Source of the DNA: Saccharomyces paradoxus
Taxonomy: Eukaryota > Ascomycota > Saccharomycetes > Saccharomycetales > Saccharomycetaceae
Direction: 5' to 3'
DNA length: 64,000 nucleotides
Assembly: GCF_002079055.1 (NCBI RefSeq)
Contig: NC_047490.1
Coordinates: 248,001 to 312,000, forward strand
Shown here: piece by piece, positions 49,911-60,067 of the stretch
How positions within the stretch are numbered: position 1 is the stretch's first letter
Layout of the letters: each line of letters opens with the position of its first letter
The notes under the pieces: generated by a model
What the model saw: only the letters and a program-made list of their open reading frames with translations
What the model was told of the DNA's origin: nothing
Database searches by the model: none
Position numbers and translations under genes: made by a program

Positions 49911-51377
49911 ATGTCCAGCAGTGAAATGGATTCTGATGGTATGATAAATGAAGCATATGACGACTCGGAGTTAATTGGTGAGGAAACAGAATCAAAATAT
50001 GCATCGATTAAGAGGTGGTATCAGCTAATCACTTCTCCCTTAGATTTGCAGTTGGTAATAAATGAAAAGTTAGAAATGATCAACTGGGATGCACATGCTA
50101 AAAGTCTAGCTAAGCCATTAGGGAACTTTTTAACGGTGCTTTTTTTTGTTACAAGACTTTTGCAGGACAATTTGATCAAGCCCAATTATTACAAACTAAA
50201 CGTCAAGTCAGGTGCTTTCGATCTTTCTAAATCCAACAAATTAAAAGAGTTTGATTATTTATGGGAGATATCCTCCAGCTTTCAAGACAATAATCAATTT
50301 TATGCATTCCAATCTTGGTATTTCGTTACTCTAAGGTTTATGAACAATCTTTTCAAGTTTACTATTTTCATATTGCTGTCTCTGAACCTGTATGTAAGCT
50401 GCAAGTTCATGTTTGGATACCTTAAAACTTACAATCTCTTCCATTTGAAAAAAGAGTTCGATTCTCCAAACTTGACTAAACATAACTTGAGCGATTTAAG
50501 TAAAGAATATTATGAAGATATTTACAAGCAGTCATTGTGGTCTATGTTAAAGCATTTTTTTAGAGGATCTCATACTGATGCACCTTATATTGATCAAGAT
50601 GAAGATGAAATATTTTATCAGTTGAAAAAATGGACTCCGACTAACTTCATGATTAATCTTTTCGTGTCTTTTTCACCAACGGCAATTGTTTTTTTGAGCT
50701 TTTCTGATGTTACGTTTACGACAGCAATTGCCATAATCATCCATCAATATATTCTAGATTATGTCATAACTAAGAGATTTCAGAGAAGTGTGGACGATGA
50801 CTTGATCTTATCAAGTGCGGCTTTGCAAGAGTATGAGGACAAGCATATAATAGCACGAACACATGAATACGGCAACACAAATACTCTATCATCTGCTATA
50901 GGAACTAGACCTAAAACACCAAGAATATTCACCACTCATTCACTACGTGGAGAGGAAATTAGAGAAGTGTATAATTACAAAAAAAAGGAGTTTGAGGCAT
51001 TACCTAAGATGACTGAAAATGTGCCAGAGTCACGAGAAACCGGAATGAAGGTCCGCGAAGGCATTTCTCAGATACCTGGTAATCACACCTATCCTATTGG
51101 TTTTCGTTATTCCCCCAAAATCATCCCATATTTGAGGGAGAAAGGTTCAAATAATGATTTTGTTCAACTATCGTTAAATCAAAATTTAAAGAAGGATGGA
51201 GCTCACCTGCCGAATCAAGACCAAAACACATCAAAATCGTTGAGTCCCCTAAGAAAAACGCCTTTAAGCACAAGGCAGAAAAGTTTTGAAGGCTCAGAAT
51301 TCAATGCGTTGAATAAGGATGATATTGATGCCATTCTTCGCTCTCCAAAGAAAAAGAAGAACAATCACAAAAAATAA
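49911..51377 (+). CDS. NUR1: Inner nuclear membrane rDNA-tethering protein Nur1
   Basis: Works with Heh1 (Src1) in the CLIP complex, which tethers rDNA and silent chromatin to the nuclear envelope. The 488-residue product has a hydrophobic stretch near 70-85 (GNFLTVLFFVTRLL), a strong transmembrane segment (about 145-168, FTIFILLSLNLYVSCKFMF) and a second hydrophobic pair (about 245-285). A long basic, Ser/Pro-rich nucleoplasmic tail with several S/T-P sites follows (TPRIF, SPLRKTPLS), fitting Cdc14/CDK regulation. The tail ends SPKKKKNNHKK. The N-terminus differs from the S. cerevisiae one (484 residues), consistent with a related species. Confidence 0.93.
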   Translation: MSSSEMDSDGMINEAYDDSELIGEETESKYASIKRWYQLITSPLDLQLVINEKLEMINWDAHAKSLAKPLGNFLTVLFFVTRLLQDNLIKPNYYKLNVKSGAFDLSKSNKLKEFDYLWEISSSFQDNNQFYAFQSWYFVTLRFMNNLFKFTIFILLSLNLYVSCKFMFGYLKTYNLFHLKKEFDSPNLTKHNLSDLSKEYYEDIYKQSLWSMLKHFFRGSHTDAPYIDQDEDEIFYQLKKWTPTNFMINLFVSFSPTAIVFLSFSDVTFTTAIAIIIHQYILDYVITKRFQRSVDDDLILSSAALQEYEDKHIIARTHEYGNTNTLSSAIGTRPKTPRIFTTHSLRGEEIREVYNYKKKEFEALPKMTENVPESRETGMKVREGISQIPGNHTYPIGFRYSPKIIPYLREKGSNNDFVQLSLNQNLKKDGAHLPNQDQNTSKSLSPLRKTPLSTRQKSFEGSEFNALNKDDIDAILRSPKKKKNNHKK

Positions 51378-51534
51378 ATAGATCGTTTCAGAATTATGTC
51401 TAAGTATGTATAGTTTTGTAAAAAATAATAAACAAAAAGTGACAATGCTGTTTGAAAAAGTTATCAAATTGATTACGTATCGCGATGTACTAAATATTTT
51501 AAATGTTCATGAATTTTCAGTTGGGCAAACTCCG

Positions 51535-53118
51535 CTATAAGTCATTCCAACCAAATAACCAATTATTCAGTTTGTGTATAAATCCGGCGGGTTCGTTATT
51601 TCTGTATTTTTCTTCTTGTTGACGCATCTTCGATTCCAAGCTTCGTAACAGAGTGGGAATATTCGAATTCGGCCCCGTATTTTGCATGAATGGCAATTTG
51701 CCATCTATTACATCTAGCCGCTTATTTAAAGAATTTGCTAGTTTTGGACTTGAAATTTTTGCTCCAATACCAACATTACTGGCAGGAGAATTAACATCTT
51801 CTCTCAGCAGAGCGTCATCAGTTACTATTACGTTTGGTGGCGATGGAGTATTCGATGTTGATGGTGTGGAGGAGCTCTGATACATAGAAACGTTGAATTC
51901 TCCAATGTCGTCAATATTATCAATTTTGCAACCGGCTAGTTGCTCTACCGCATTTCTTGAATATGGTATACAGCCAATTAAAGCGCCGTGAAATATGGTT
52001 CCATTTTCTTGCAGTGCTCTCAAAGCAGAAGATGGAGAGTTATAAGTGAGCTTAACCCAACTTTCACCGGTGAATATTGGATATTTTTTGTTGCTCGTTT
52101 CATTATCTTTCCCTTTTAAGGTAATAGATTTGTTAGCAGTAGGATCATTTTGATCACAGTTTGTATCACGATTATGGAATATTCTGAAAGAGCTGGGGCT
52201 AATACCGCGACCCAACCGCAGTACTTGAAAATCTTCCATGATACGACCAAAATGGGAAAAGTGCTCGATTAATTCGTTGGAAATTGATTCAGGATAGCCG
52301 AAAACGATAATTGCGCTTAAACTAGAAGACTTGGAAAAAGTTTCATGGGCTTTATTATTGTTTGTTTCGGCGGTATTGTAATTATTATCTAAATGGTTAT
52401 CTTCAATGTTTGCTATTCTAACATAAGAGTCCTTATCAAAAACATTAGGAGTATTCTTGGAATCATAAGCTGGCCTATTAATTTTCTTGGCTGTGTATTT
52501 ATCGGAAACAAATTGGGTTGTTAAAGATGGAATAGAACCAAATTCATCCTCACGTTGCCAGTCTTGTAAAGTAACGGTGGGTGGAATGTCATTAAAGGTT
52601 GACAATAGAGAATTGATGTCATTATTTGCTGCTGATTTGTTTCTTTCATTATGTTTGAAATCCTGATTCTGCTTACTGAAATTTCTCATTGAAGTATTCA
52701 GGGAAGATGATTCATCATTCTGGCTAATGTCAGATGAGGAATTTTGCTTTGTTGTCTTTCTTCTTATCACCGTATGAGGAGTAAATCTCTTTTTTGGATT
52801 ACTCACCCAACTAGGATTATTCCCTTGGCTATGTTGGTTTGTGTTATTGACGCTGTTGTTTACATTGTTGTTGTTAATGCTATTACTACTAATATTACTA
52901 CTATTATTATTGATGTTTACGGTATTGGTAAGTGAGGTCCCAAATCGTGAAGAACTAGCACCAAACGGTCCATTGAATGGCGAGCTTTGCTGCTGCTGTT
53001 GTGGTTGCAGCTGTGCTTGCAACTGAGATTGTGATTGAAACATCGGAGTCGTTTGTGGTGCTTGCGAAGTAAGGCTTGTAAATCCACTGTTATTATCGCC
53101 TGAACGTACTCCAAACAT
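51535..53118 (-). CDS. ASM4: Nucleoporin Asm4/Nup59 (Nup35 family)
   Basis: Linker nucleoporin of the inner ring, paralogue of Nup53, joining Nup170, Nic96 and the membrane. The 527-residue product has an N-terminal Gln/Asn-rich disordered region (about 1-150) with a few FG pairs. A Nup35-type RRM/MPPN domain (about 265-410; SAIIVFGYPESISNELIEHF, then WVKLTYNSPSSALRALQENG) follows. A C-terminal amphipathic helix (FIHKLNNWLFGWNDL) binds the membrane in this family. The start is the ATG at 53118. It belongs to the duplicated block shared with chromosome XIII. Confidence 0.94.
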   Translation of the reverse strand: MFGVRSGDNNSGFTSLTSQAPQTTPMFQSQSQLQAQLQPQQQQQSSPFNGPFGASSSRFGTSLTNTVNINNNSSNISSNSINNNNVNNSVNNTNQHSQGNNPSWVSNPKKRFTPHTVIRRKTTKQNSSSDISQNDESSSLNTSMRNFSKQNQDFKHNERNKSAANNDINSLLSTFNDIPPTVTLQDWQREDEFGSIPSLTTQFVSDKYTAKKINRPAYDSKNTPNVFDKDSYVRIANIEDNHLDNNYNTAETNNNKAHETFSKSSSLSAIIVFGYPESISNELIEHFSHFGRIMEDFQVLRLGRGISPSSFRIFHNRDTNCDQNDPTANKSITLKGKDNETSNKKYPIFTGESWVKLTYNSPSSALRALQENGTIFHGALIGCIPYSRNAVEQLAGCKIDNIDDIGEFNVSMYQSSSTPSTSNTPSPPNVIVTDDALLREDVNSPASNVGIGAKISSPKLANSLNKRLDVIDGKLPFMQNTGPNSNIPTLLRSLESKMRQQEEKYRNNEPAGFIHKLNNWLFGWNDL

Positions 53119-53333
53119 TTCAATTGTGTCGTTCCTTATTTTTCAGGTTGCAGAGAAAAAAAGAATAGTGCGAATAAAAAGTTAATTAGAAAAGAAAAAA
53201 TAGGCCTACCTTATCAGGAAACAAAATATGCAGAGGTATGTGTGTGATATTCACAATGTTCCGAACCTACTTCTTCTTTCACCAGCACTCCTTCGAACAA
53301 AATTTTTCCGGTATTATTTTTTTTTGGATGGCT

Positions 53334-54128
53334 CTACACAAAGTGTCTTCCGGGTAGTGCAGTGGCCGTCTTATTGGTGTTAGGCGTTTGGTTGTTCTTT
53401 ATTAGTCGATGATAATCCTCCCTCATCTTGACATATCCTAAATGAATTTTCCCCAAGAAGTGGTCAGCAAGCCTTCTGTCTGTATCTAAACGTGACAGGT
53501 ATGCCCCACACACCTCGCACACCTGTAACTTTTGTTGGGCGCTCTGGCCAACGTTCTCCGTAATGGTTCGCACACGTTTGGCAACCTCTTTCCTTTTACT
53601 AATCAGTTCTTGTAATTTGACTGATTGCAGCATACCCATAGTGACTTCATCCGCACGGATTAAAGAATCAATCTCTTGTCCCATTAGGCCTATCCGCGCG
53701 TCCAAGACGTCCAGTTCTTCAGTAACCTGCTGGATCTTCATTCGTTCCTCGGCGGTATGTTTCAAATTTTGCAGTGCTACGGAAATCTGCCCATTACACT
53801 CGTTAACAAACCGGGACAGAATGGCAAGATATTCTCTTTCGAATTCGGGGAACGTTTTGCCCTGCTTGACCTCTCGCTCGTACTGAATTTTATGCTTGGC
53901 TAAATGCATCTGGGGGCATTTTCCCAAGCTCTGCTTGGTGCCCTGGAATAGGTCGTAGGGGCACTCGCCTACAAGGTATGATTTGCAGATCTTGGGATCA
54001 TGTAGCCCGAGATCTCTTTTTTGATGCGAATACCTGTTGTGGCGGAAACTGGAGTCCCTGCCCATCAGCTGCTCGACAAGTTTGCGTTGTTCTGCGGCTG
54101 GGGTTGACATAGTTGACATAGTTGACAT
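53334..54128 (-). CDS. LUC7: U1 snRNP protein Luc7
   Basis: U1 snRNP subunit that stabilises 5' splice site pairing and influences splice-site choice. The 264-residue product has a CCCH-type finger (about 48-75; CKSYLVGECPYDLF, then KCPQMHLAKH), a long coiled coil (about 90-185) and a C2H2 finger (about 200-230; CEVCGAYLSRLDTDRRLADH, then FLGKIH). It opens with three tandem MST units coded by 9 bp repeats; I recall two in S. cerevisiae (261 residues). Any of the ATGs at 54128, 54119 or 54110 could start translation. Confidence 0.95.
   Translation of the reverse strand: MSTMSTMSTPAAEQRKLVEQLMGRDSSFRHNRYSHQKRDLGLHDPKICKSYLVGECPYDLFQGTKQSLGKCPQMHLAKHKIQYEREVKQGKTFPEFEREYLAILSRFVNECNGQISVALQNLKHTAEERMKIQQVTEELDVLDARIGLMGQEIDSLIRADEVTMGMLQSVKLQELISKRKEVAKRVRTITENVGQSAQQKLQVCEVCGAYLSRLDTDRRLADHFLGKIHLGYVKMREDYHRLIKNNQTPNTNKTATALPGRHFV
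54102..54128 (-). repeat. LUC7: Three 9 bp tandem repeats at the LUC7 start
   Basis: ATGTCAACT-type unit in three copies on the minus strand, each beginning with an in-frame ATG. This lets copy number change without frameshift and offers three stacked start codons. Confidence 0.9.
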
Positions 54129-54553
54129 GTAGGCGGTAGTGGGCGGTTCTCTCAGGAGGTATAGAGATTTTTGTATTATGGCCTTTTGTTCTGCTAGTGA
54201 GTGGGTTCTTTTCTTTCTTCTCTGCTTGAAGCATCGGCGGTTATTCGGGTAATATACTAAAAATGTTGCTATGAACGGATGTAGGACAAATCAATAAGTG
54301 ATGGCGAGATGCTCTAACTGGATCATGTAACCTACCCTTTGATGTCACGCTACCACCAAATATGGGTATCGCAGTGGCTTTCAGTGGGTGTCTCCCTTGC
54401 CATGTTTCTAGCTTTTTCCCTTTGTTGTTGGGTGCTTTGCGAAGAGCAGAGGGAAATTTTATCGGCAAAACCTCACTAGGAAGAACTATATAAAAGAAGG
54501 GTCAGTCTGAAAATTACGCCGCAGTAATCTCATTGTAGTAAGTAAAACAAACA
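54129..54553. other. Divergent intergenic region LUC7-YDL086W
   Basis: A 425 bp region with both promoters. It contains a TATA box close to YDL086W (54487-54494). An open frame of 75 codons on the minus strand has no support. Confidence 0.5.
54487..54494 (+). promoter_or_regulatory. TATA box upstream of YDL086W
   Basis: TATATAAA, a perfect TATAWAWR match, 60 bp upstream of the ATG at 54554. It suggests regulated, possibly stress-responsive, expression of the hydrolase gene. Confidence 0.6.
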
Positions 54554-55375
54554 ATGTTGATCACTGAGACCTTCCATGATGTGCAGACATCATACGGCAC
54601 CACTTTGCGTATCTACGTATATTCTCCCAAAATAGCAGGCTATCCGCAGGCTAAGTTTCCTGGAGTGATCCTGTACAGTGAAATTTACCAAGTGACGGGG
54701 CCGGTTCGCCGTTTTGGCCAAAGAATTGCGTCTGAAGGTTACGTTGTGGTGGCACCTGCCATTTACCACAACTTCATGGGTCCTGAAGCGTTGCCCTATG
54801 ACGTTCAGGGTACCGATATCGGTAACGAGTACAAGATCAAGAAGCCATTAGAATCGTACGATGAAGACAACAAACTGTGTTGCGATCTTCTTTTCCAGCT
54901 ACCGCAGTTTGATGGTAAGAGAGTTGGGTCCACGGGGATGTGTTTAGGTGGCCATTTGGCTTTTAGGGCGCTGCTGGACAAGAGGGTCACCTGTGCAACA
55001 TGCTTCTTCCCTACCGACATCCATTCGAGAACCTTGGGGCTGGGCCAAGACGACAATTCTTTGGAACGTGTTTCGAAGGAGTTGGGTAATAACCAGGAAA
55101 TGGTCCTGATCTTCGGAACTGCGGACACCCATGTCGATCCGGAAGGCCGCGATCTGATCAGAAAGACTCTCAGAGACCACGGAGTAAAGTTCACTTTCTT
55201 GGAAATCCTGGCTGCCCAGCACGCGTTCATCCGCGACGAGTTCAGCAAGGGTAGATTCGACTCCGCTATCACTCAAAGTTGTCTCGGCTTCCTGTTCGAG
55301 CAATTCAACAGGAAATTGAGAATCGATTTGGGTGAATTTGTCGACGATAATACACCATTGGAGCACGTTTGTTAA
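54554..55375 (+). CDS. Dienelactone hydrolase family protein
   Basis: Orthologue of S. cerevisiae YDL086W. The 273-residue alpha/beta hydrolase has the family nucleophile motif G-x-C-x-G-G (STGMCLGGH, Cys near residue 134), a catalytic Asp candidate in [11 protein letters not shown] and His in [11 protein letters not shown] Cys nucleophile is the hallmark of dienelactone hydrolases, here of the carboxymethylenebutenolidase type. The physiological substrate in yeast is unknown. No signal peptide was seen. The start is the ATG at 54554. GC content and codon use look slightly richer than its neighbours, consistent with good expression. Confidence 0.92.
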   Translation: MLITETFHDVQTSYGTTLRIYVYSPKIAGYPQAKFPGVILYSEIYQVTGPVRRFGQRIASEGYVVVAPAIYHNFMGPEALPYDVQGTDIGNEYKIKKPLESYDEDNKLCCDLLFQLPQFDGKRVGSTGMCLGGHLAFRALLDKRVTCATCFFPTDIHSRTLGLGQDDNSLERVSKELGNNQEMVLIFGTADTHVDPEGRDLIRKTLRDHGVKFTFLEILAAQHAFIRDEFSKGRFDSAITQSCLGFLFEQFNRKLRIDLGEFVDDNTPLEHVC

Positions 55376-55601
55376 GCTCCGCGCTCTGTACATGCTATAT
55401 ACTAAATAACAATAAGAAAAAGGAAAAAGAAGCACAATATAGAAAAGCGTTCGTTCTACTTAATAAAAAAAAAATAAAAAAACGAAAAGAAAAACGAAAA
55501 CTAAAAAGGACAAAAGATGAGAGCTCTTTAAAAAATACTTCATAGTAAGAAACTACTGAAACTATTCATCCCAATAAAAAAAACACGTAGAAGGCGTCTA
55601 T

Positions 55602-55808
55602 CTATCTTTTTGACTTTTCGGCTTTCAACTTCTCAAGCTTTTCAGCCTCTCTTCTAGCATCTGCGGCTGCCTGCTTTTGTCTCAAAATTTCAGCGTCTGA
55701 CTCCATTCTTTTCTTAGGGTCACCATTTTTTTTCTGGCTCTTAGCCATGTCCTTTTGCTTTTTCAAGTTTTTTTGTCTTGCCAAGTCTCTTTGATTACCT
55801 CTTGCCAT
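55602..55808 (-). CDS. Small SERF/4F5-like protein
   Basis: Orthologue of S. cerevisiae YDL085C-A. The 68-residue, very basic, Lys/Arg/Ala/Gln-rich protein begins with the 4F5/SERF signature MARGNQRDLARQKNLKKQ. SERF proteins are small disordered modifiers of amyloid formation, and the yeast member has been reported to bind nucleic acids. The second half is a continuous charged helix (EILRQKQAAADARREAEK). The start is the ATG at 55808. Confidence 0.88.
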   Translation of the reverse strand: MARGNQRDLARQKNLKKQKDMAKSQKKNGDPKKRMESDAEILRQKQAAADARREAEKLEKLKAEKSKR

Positions 55809-56347
55809 TGTTGAAGATGTATCGTCTTGCGACGTAATTTGGTGCTGTGTGTGGTATTGATGTTGTTGCGGTTGCTAAAAATGCTCTAACAATACTCTAT
55901 AAAATGTGGAAACGTTGCCATGGCAAGACAAAGAAGCGATCTTTGGGTGAAATAATAGGATCCGAGTGGCCGGGTAAACTCAACTGCTCGTACCGTATAT
56001 AGTATGCATAAATGGCGAAAATGTCTTTGTTTTAGTTATTTCCCAGAATGCCATATTAAGTACACTTGTCACGCGTTCCTTAGCACCGATACACGCATTA
56101 ATATATGAGCGTCACAGTAGCAGATCATCTCTGACACTTGCTTCCCCATTTTTTTTATTCGTTTTTTTAAAGGGTTTTTCTACAGTCTAAAGGCCTCCCC
56201 TAATAAGTCAGCCCCTCCCTTTGGGATGTACCGCTGGCCTGCATATATAAGAGGTGCATCTGTGATAGCGGGTGGATCCATCTTGTGGGGATCGTATCAC
56301 GAACGTTGTAAAAGACAAAACAACCACTGTATTTGTTATTCGTGTAG
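55809..56347. other. Divergent intergenic region YDL085C-A-NDE2
   Basis: A 539 bp region with two promoters. The NDE2 side has two CCCCT boxes (56197-56201, 56212-56216) and a TATA box (56244-56250). No RNA gene was seen. Confidence 0.55.
56197..56250 (+). promoter_or_regulatory. NDE2 promoter: two STREs and a TATA box
   Basis: CCCCT at 56197-56201 and 56212-56216, followed by TATATAA at 56244-56250, about 100 bp upstream of the NDE2 ATG. Two Msn2/4-type boxes plus a strong TATA fit a gene induced on respiratory growth or stress. Confidence 0.55.
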
Positions 56348-57985
56348 ATGTTGCCCAGACTTGGTTTTGCGAGGACTGCTAGGTCCATGCACCGTTTTAA
56401 GGTTAGCCAGATCTCTAAACCTTTTTTCCATTCCACCGAAGTCGGTAAGCCCGGACCACCGCAGAAGCTATCGAAATCTTACACAGCAGTATTCAAGAAA
56501 TGGTTTGTCAGAGGTTTAAAGCTCACTTTTTACACGACGTTGGCCGGCACGCTGTACGTGTCATACGAGTTGTACAAGGAATCGAACCCACCTAAGCAGA
56601 TCCCGCAATCTACGGCTTTTGCTAATGGTTTGAAAAAGAAAGAGTTGGTCATTTTGGGTACAGGCTGGGGCGCCATTTCTCTTTTGAAGAAACTGGACAC
56701 GTCTTTGTACAACGTTACCGTGGTGTCACCAAGAAGTTTCTTTCTGTTCACGCCGCTGTTACCTTCTACGCCTGTGGGTACGATAGAGATGAAGTCTATT
56801 GTCGAACCGGTTAGGTCTATTGCTAGAAGAACTCCTGGAGAAGTTCACTACATCGAGGCGGAAGCATTGGACGTTGACCCCAAAGCGAAAAAAGTAATGG
56901 TGCAATCGGTGTCGGAGGACGAGTATTTTGTTTCGAGCTTGAATTACGATTATCTTGTCGTCAGTGTGGGCGCTAAAACCACTACTTTTAACATTCCTGG
57001 GGTCTATGGCAATGCGAGCTTCTTGAAGGAGATTGAAGATGCTCAAAATATTCGTATGAAGTTGATGAAGACCATAGAACAGGCGAGTTCGTTTCCTGTA
57101 AACGACCCGGAAAGGAAGCGATTATTAACGTTTGTGGTTGTTGGTGGCGGCCCCACGGGTGTAGAATTTGCCGCAGAACTGCAAGATTACATCAATCAAG
57201 ATTTGAGAAAGTGGATGCCCGATTTGAGTAAAGAAATGAAAGTCATCTTGATTGAAGCCTTGCCTAATATCCTAAACATGTTCGATAAGACATTGATTAA
57301 GTATGCCGAGGACCTTTTTGCCAGAGATGAAATTGACTTGCAAGTGAATACTGCCGTGAAAGCCGTAGAACCAACTTACATCCGTACTTTGCAAAACGGT
57401 CAAACAAGCACCGATATCCACTACGGGATGCTAGTTTGGGCAACCGGGAATGAACCAATCGAATTGTCAAAAACACTGATGGGTAGAGTACCGGAGCAAA
57501 CTAACAGGCGCGGTCTGTTAATTAATGAAAAATTGGAGCTCCTGGGAGCTGAGGATTCGATATATGCGATTGGTGATTGTACCGCGCATACAGGTTTCTT
57601 CCCCACGGCACAGGTCGCACACCAGGAAGGTGAATACTTGGCCAAGATCTTGGATAAAAAATTACAAATAGAACAATTAGAATGGGACATGCTGAATAGT
57701 ACCGATGACAGTAAGGTATCACGCTTACAAAAAGAAATTAATTTGAGGAGATCTAAGCTAGATAAGTTCAACTACAAACACATGGGCGCCCTTGCGTACA
57801 TCGGCTCCGAAACCGCAATTGCAGATCTGCATATGGGCGACTCATCATACCAACTGAAAGGTATGTTTGCCTTCTTGTTTTGGAAATCTGCCTATTTGGC
57901 CATGTGTCTCTCCATAAGAAATAGGATTTTAATTGCCATGGACTGGACCAAAGTTTACTTTCTTGGAAGGGATTCTTCCGTGTAG
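56348..57985 (+). CDS. NDE2: Mitochondrial external NADH dehydrogenase Nde2
   Basis: Type II, rotenone-insensitive NADH:ubiquinone oxidoreductase on the outer face of the inner membrane, oxidising cytosolic NADH without pumping protons. The 545-residue product has a basic mitochondrial presequence ([18 protein letters not shown]), a membrane-associated stretch (about 60-80) and two dinucleotide folds. The FAD motif is [12 protein letters not shown] (about 100-111) and the NADH motif [13 protein letters not shown] (about 260-272). A GDC-A type FAD motif (AIGDCTAH) and a C-terminal membrane-binding helix complete it. Length equals S. cerevisiae Nde2. The paralogue NDE1 lies elsewhere. Confidence 0.95.
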   Translation: MLPRLGFARTARSMHRFKVSQISKPFFHSTEVGKPGPPQKLSKSYTAVFKKWFVRGLKLTFYTTLAGTLYVSYELYKESNPPKQIPQSTAFANGLKKKELVILGTGWGAISLLKKLDTSLYNVTVVSPRSFFLFTPLLPSTPVGTIEMKSIVEPVRSIARRTPGEVHYIEAEALDVDPKAKKVMVQSVSEDEYFVSSLNYDYLVVSVGAKTTTFNIPGVYGNASFLKEIEDAQNIRMKLMKTIEQASSFPVNDPERKRLLTFVVVGGGPTGVEFAAELQDYINQDLRKWMPDLSKEMKVILIEALPNILNMFDKTLIKYAEDLFARDEIDLQVNTAVKAVEPTYIRTLQNGQTSTDIHYGMLVWATGNEPIELSKTLMGRVPEQTNRRGLLINEKLELLGAEDSIYAIGDCTAHTGFFPTAQVAHQEGEYLAKILDKKLQIEQLEWDMLNSTDDSKVSRLQKEINLRRSKLDKFNYKHMGALAYIGSETAIADLHMGDSSYQLKGMFAFLFWKSAYLAMCLSIRNRILIAMDWTKVYFLGRDSSV

Positions 57986-58379
57986 TCCTTGTTTTATATA
58001 TTTGTTGTTCCGCAATTCAAATCGTTTACATCATTTACGTATTATAACCAATAATTGCCTTTATTGGTCATAGAAATTTCGCGTTACCCTTACTCGTTCA
58101 AGGTGATATTCTTTTTTATATGTGATGAAAATTTAAGAAAGAAAAAAATAGTCGACAACACGCCGAATAAACAAAGGGTTTTCTTCAATACCTGAAATAG
58201 TAGTTGAAGGGCAGAAGTTGAATCCTTATCTTTCTGAGTGTTGTTATTTTTTGTAAGTCGTAACACGGATCTGTTTGCCTGTTGGAATTTTACGTTATTT
58301 TTCTCTTCGGTATAACTAGCTTATATTCACTTTGGCAATAGGTTAAAAAAGCTCGTTCATTTTTTTAAAAGCAGCAACA
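57986..58379. other. Intergenic region NDE2-SUB2
   Basis: A 394 bp tandem gap holding the NDE2 3' end and the SUB2 promoter. A perfect 8 bp inverted repeat with CCAAT cores (58047-58068) lies 62 bp past the NDE2 stop. T-rich tracts precede SUB2. Confidence 0.5.
58047..58068. repeat. Inverted repeat with two CCAAT cores
   Basis: ACCAATAA and TTATTGGT separated by 6 bases. It could form a small hairpin in the NDE2 3' end, or present two opposed CCAAT (Hap2/3/4/5-type) sites 310 bp upstream of SUB2. Confidence 0.6.
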
Positions 58380-59720
58380 ATGTCACACGAAGGTGAAGAA
58401 GATTTATTGGAGTATTCCGATAACGAACAAGAAATTCAAATTGATGCTTCTAAGGCTGCTGAAGCCGGAGAAACTGGTGCCGCCACTTCTGCCACTGAAG
58501 GTGATAATAATAACAACACTGCAGCTGGCGACAAGAAAGGTTCTTATGTTGGTATCCATTCCACCGGTTTCAAAGATTTCTTGCTGAAGCCAGAACTATC
58601 AAGAGCCATCATTGACTGTGGTTTTGAACATCCTTCTGAGGTCCAACAACACACCATTCCTCAGTCTATCCATGGTACCGATGTGTTGTGTCAAGCTAAG
58701 TCAGGTTTAGGTAAGACAGCTGTCTTTGTTTTATCCACTCTGCAACAGCTGGACCCTGTTCCTGGTGAAGTCGCCGTTGTTGTCATTTGTAACGCTAGAG
58801 AACTAGCCTACCAAATTCGTAACGAGTATTTGAGATTTTCCAAATATATGCCAGACGTAAAAACAGCCGTCTTTTACGGTGGTACTCCAATTTCTAAGGA
58901 TGCTGAACTTTTAAAGAATAGAGACACTGCTCCCCACATTGTTGTTGCCACTCCAGGTCGTTTAAAGGCGTTAGTGAGAGAAAAATACATTGATTTGTCT
59001 CACGTCAAGAACTTTGTCATTGATGAATGTGATAAAGTTTTGGAAGAATTAGACATGAGAAGAGACGTTCAAGAAATTTTCAGAGCTACTCCAAGAGACA
59101 AACAAGTCATGATGTTTTCAGCCACACTTTCTCAAGAAATCAGACCAATTTGTAGACGTTTCTTACAAAATCCATTGGAAATTTTTGTCGATGATGAAGC
59201 TAAACTTACTTTACATGGGTTGCAACAATATTATATCAAATTAGAAGAACGTGAAAAAAACCGTAAATTGGCTCAATTATTAGACGATTTGGAATTCAAT
59301 CAAGTCATTATTTTCGTTAAATCTACTACAAGAGCTAATGAGTTGACCAAACTGTTAAACGCCTCTAACTTCCCAGCTATTACCGTTCATGGTCACATGA
59401 AACAAGAAGAACGTATTGCTCGTTACAAGGCCTTCAAAGATTTCGAAAAACGTATTTGTGTATCCACAGACGTTTTTGGTAGAGGTATCGATATTGAACG
59501 TATTAACTTAGCCATTAATTACGATTTGACCAATGAAGCTGACCAATATTTACATCGTGTTGGTAGAGCCGGTAGATTTGGTACTAAGGGTTTGGCTATT
59601 TCATTTGTTTCCTCGAAGGAAGATGAGGAAGTTCTGGCTAAGATCCAAGAACGCTTCGATGTCAAAATCGCTGAATTCCCAGAAGAAGGCATTGATCCGT
59701 CCACTTATTTGAATAATTAA
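58380..59720 (+). CDS. SUB2: DEAD-box helicase Sub2 (UAP56)
   Basis: TREX component that loads Yra1 onto mRNA for nuclear export and also acts in spliceosome assembly. The 446-residue product has an acidic N-terminus and all helicase motifs: Q motif (F-x-x-F and VQQ, about 63-90), motif I AKSGLGKT (106-113), DECD (motif II, the UAP56 variant of DEAD, about 215-218), SAT (motif III), and in the second domain VFGRGID and [10 protein letters not shown] (motifs V and VI). Length equals S. cerevisiae Sub2. Codon use is strongly biased to preferred yeast codons, as for abundant proteins. Confidence 0.97.
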   Translation: MSHEGEEDLLEYSDNEQEIQIDASKAAEAGETGAATSATEGDNNNNTAAGDKKGSYVGIHSTGFKDFLLKPELSRAIIDCGFEHPSEVQQHTIPQSIHGTDVLCQAKSGLGKTAVFVLSTLQQLDPVPGEVAVVVICNARELAYQIRNEYLRFSKYMPDVKTAVFYGGTPISKDAELLKNRDTAPHIVVATPGRLKALVREKYIDLSHVKNFVIDECDKVLEELDMRRDVQEIFRATPRDKQVMMFSATLSQEIRPICRRFLQNPLEIFVDDEAKLTLHGLQQYYIKLEEREKNRKLAQLLDDLEFNQVIIFVKSTTRANELTKLLNASNFPAITVHGHMKQEERIARYKAFKDFEKRICVSTDVFGRGIDIERINLAINYDLTNEADQYLHRVGRAGRFGTKGLAISFVSSKEDEEVLAKIQERFDVKIAEFPEEGIDPSTYLNN

Positions 59721-60067
59721 TAAAGGTAAAAAAAATACATTTTTATATAGATTATATAAAGATTTTGTATTATTCAAGCGAACAAAACAAACAAAAAAAG
59801 GAGAGGAAAACTTGGTGTGCTATTGCGGAAGAGGGGATATTCGCTGAAAAAATAAACGTGGTGTAGTCATCTCGTGAACATATTAGACACTTCCATTAGC
59901 CATAACAAACCAGAGCAAGATTGGAAGATGCAATTTTGTGAATGGATTCTAAATTAACGTTTTACCCGTTATAGGAGGATATACAGTATATGTAAGTAAA
60001 AAGTTTTTTTAATACAATAGATGTGCAAAGAAAAGTGAAGAGATTTCCGGAAAAATCTTGAAATTTC
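59721..60067. other. Convergent intergenic region SUB2-RPS16B
   Basis: A 347 bp AT-rich gap with the 3' untranslated regions of two highly expressed genes. TATATA-type and A-rich tracts typical of 3' processing signals are present. I see no gene in it. Confidence 0.5.

Noticed and set aside
56226-56519. Plus-strand frame overlapping the NDE2 start in another frame
   Set aside because: It begins upstream of the likely transcription start, at the TATA box, and overlaps the conserved NDE2 presequence in a different frame.
58277-58290. TGTTGGAATTTT resembling the start of a Ty delta LTR
   Set aside because: Only the first nine bases fit, and no LTR body or terminal CAACA end follows. No Ty or LTR relic was recognised anywhere in the window.
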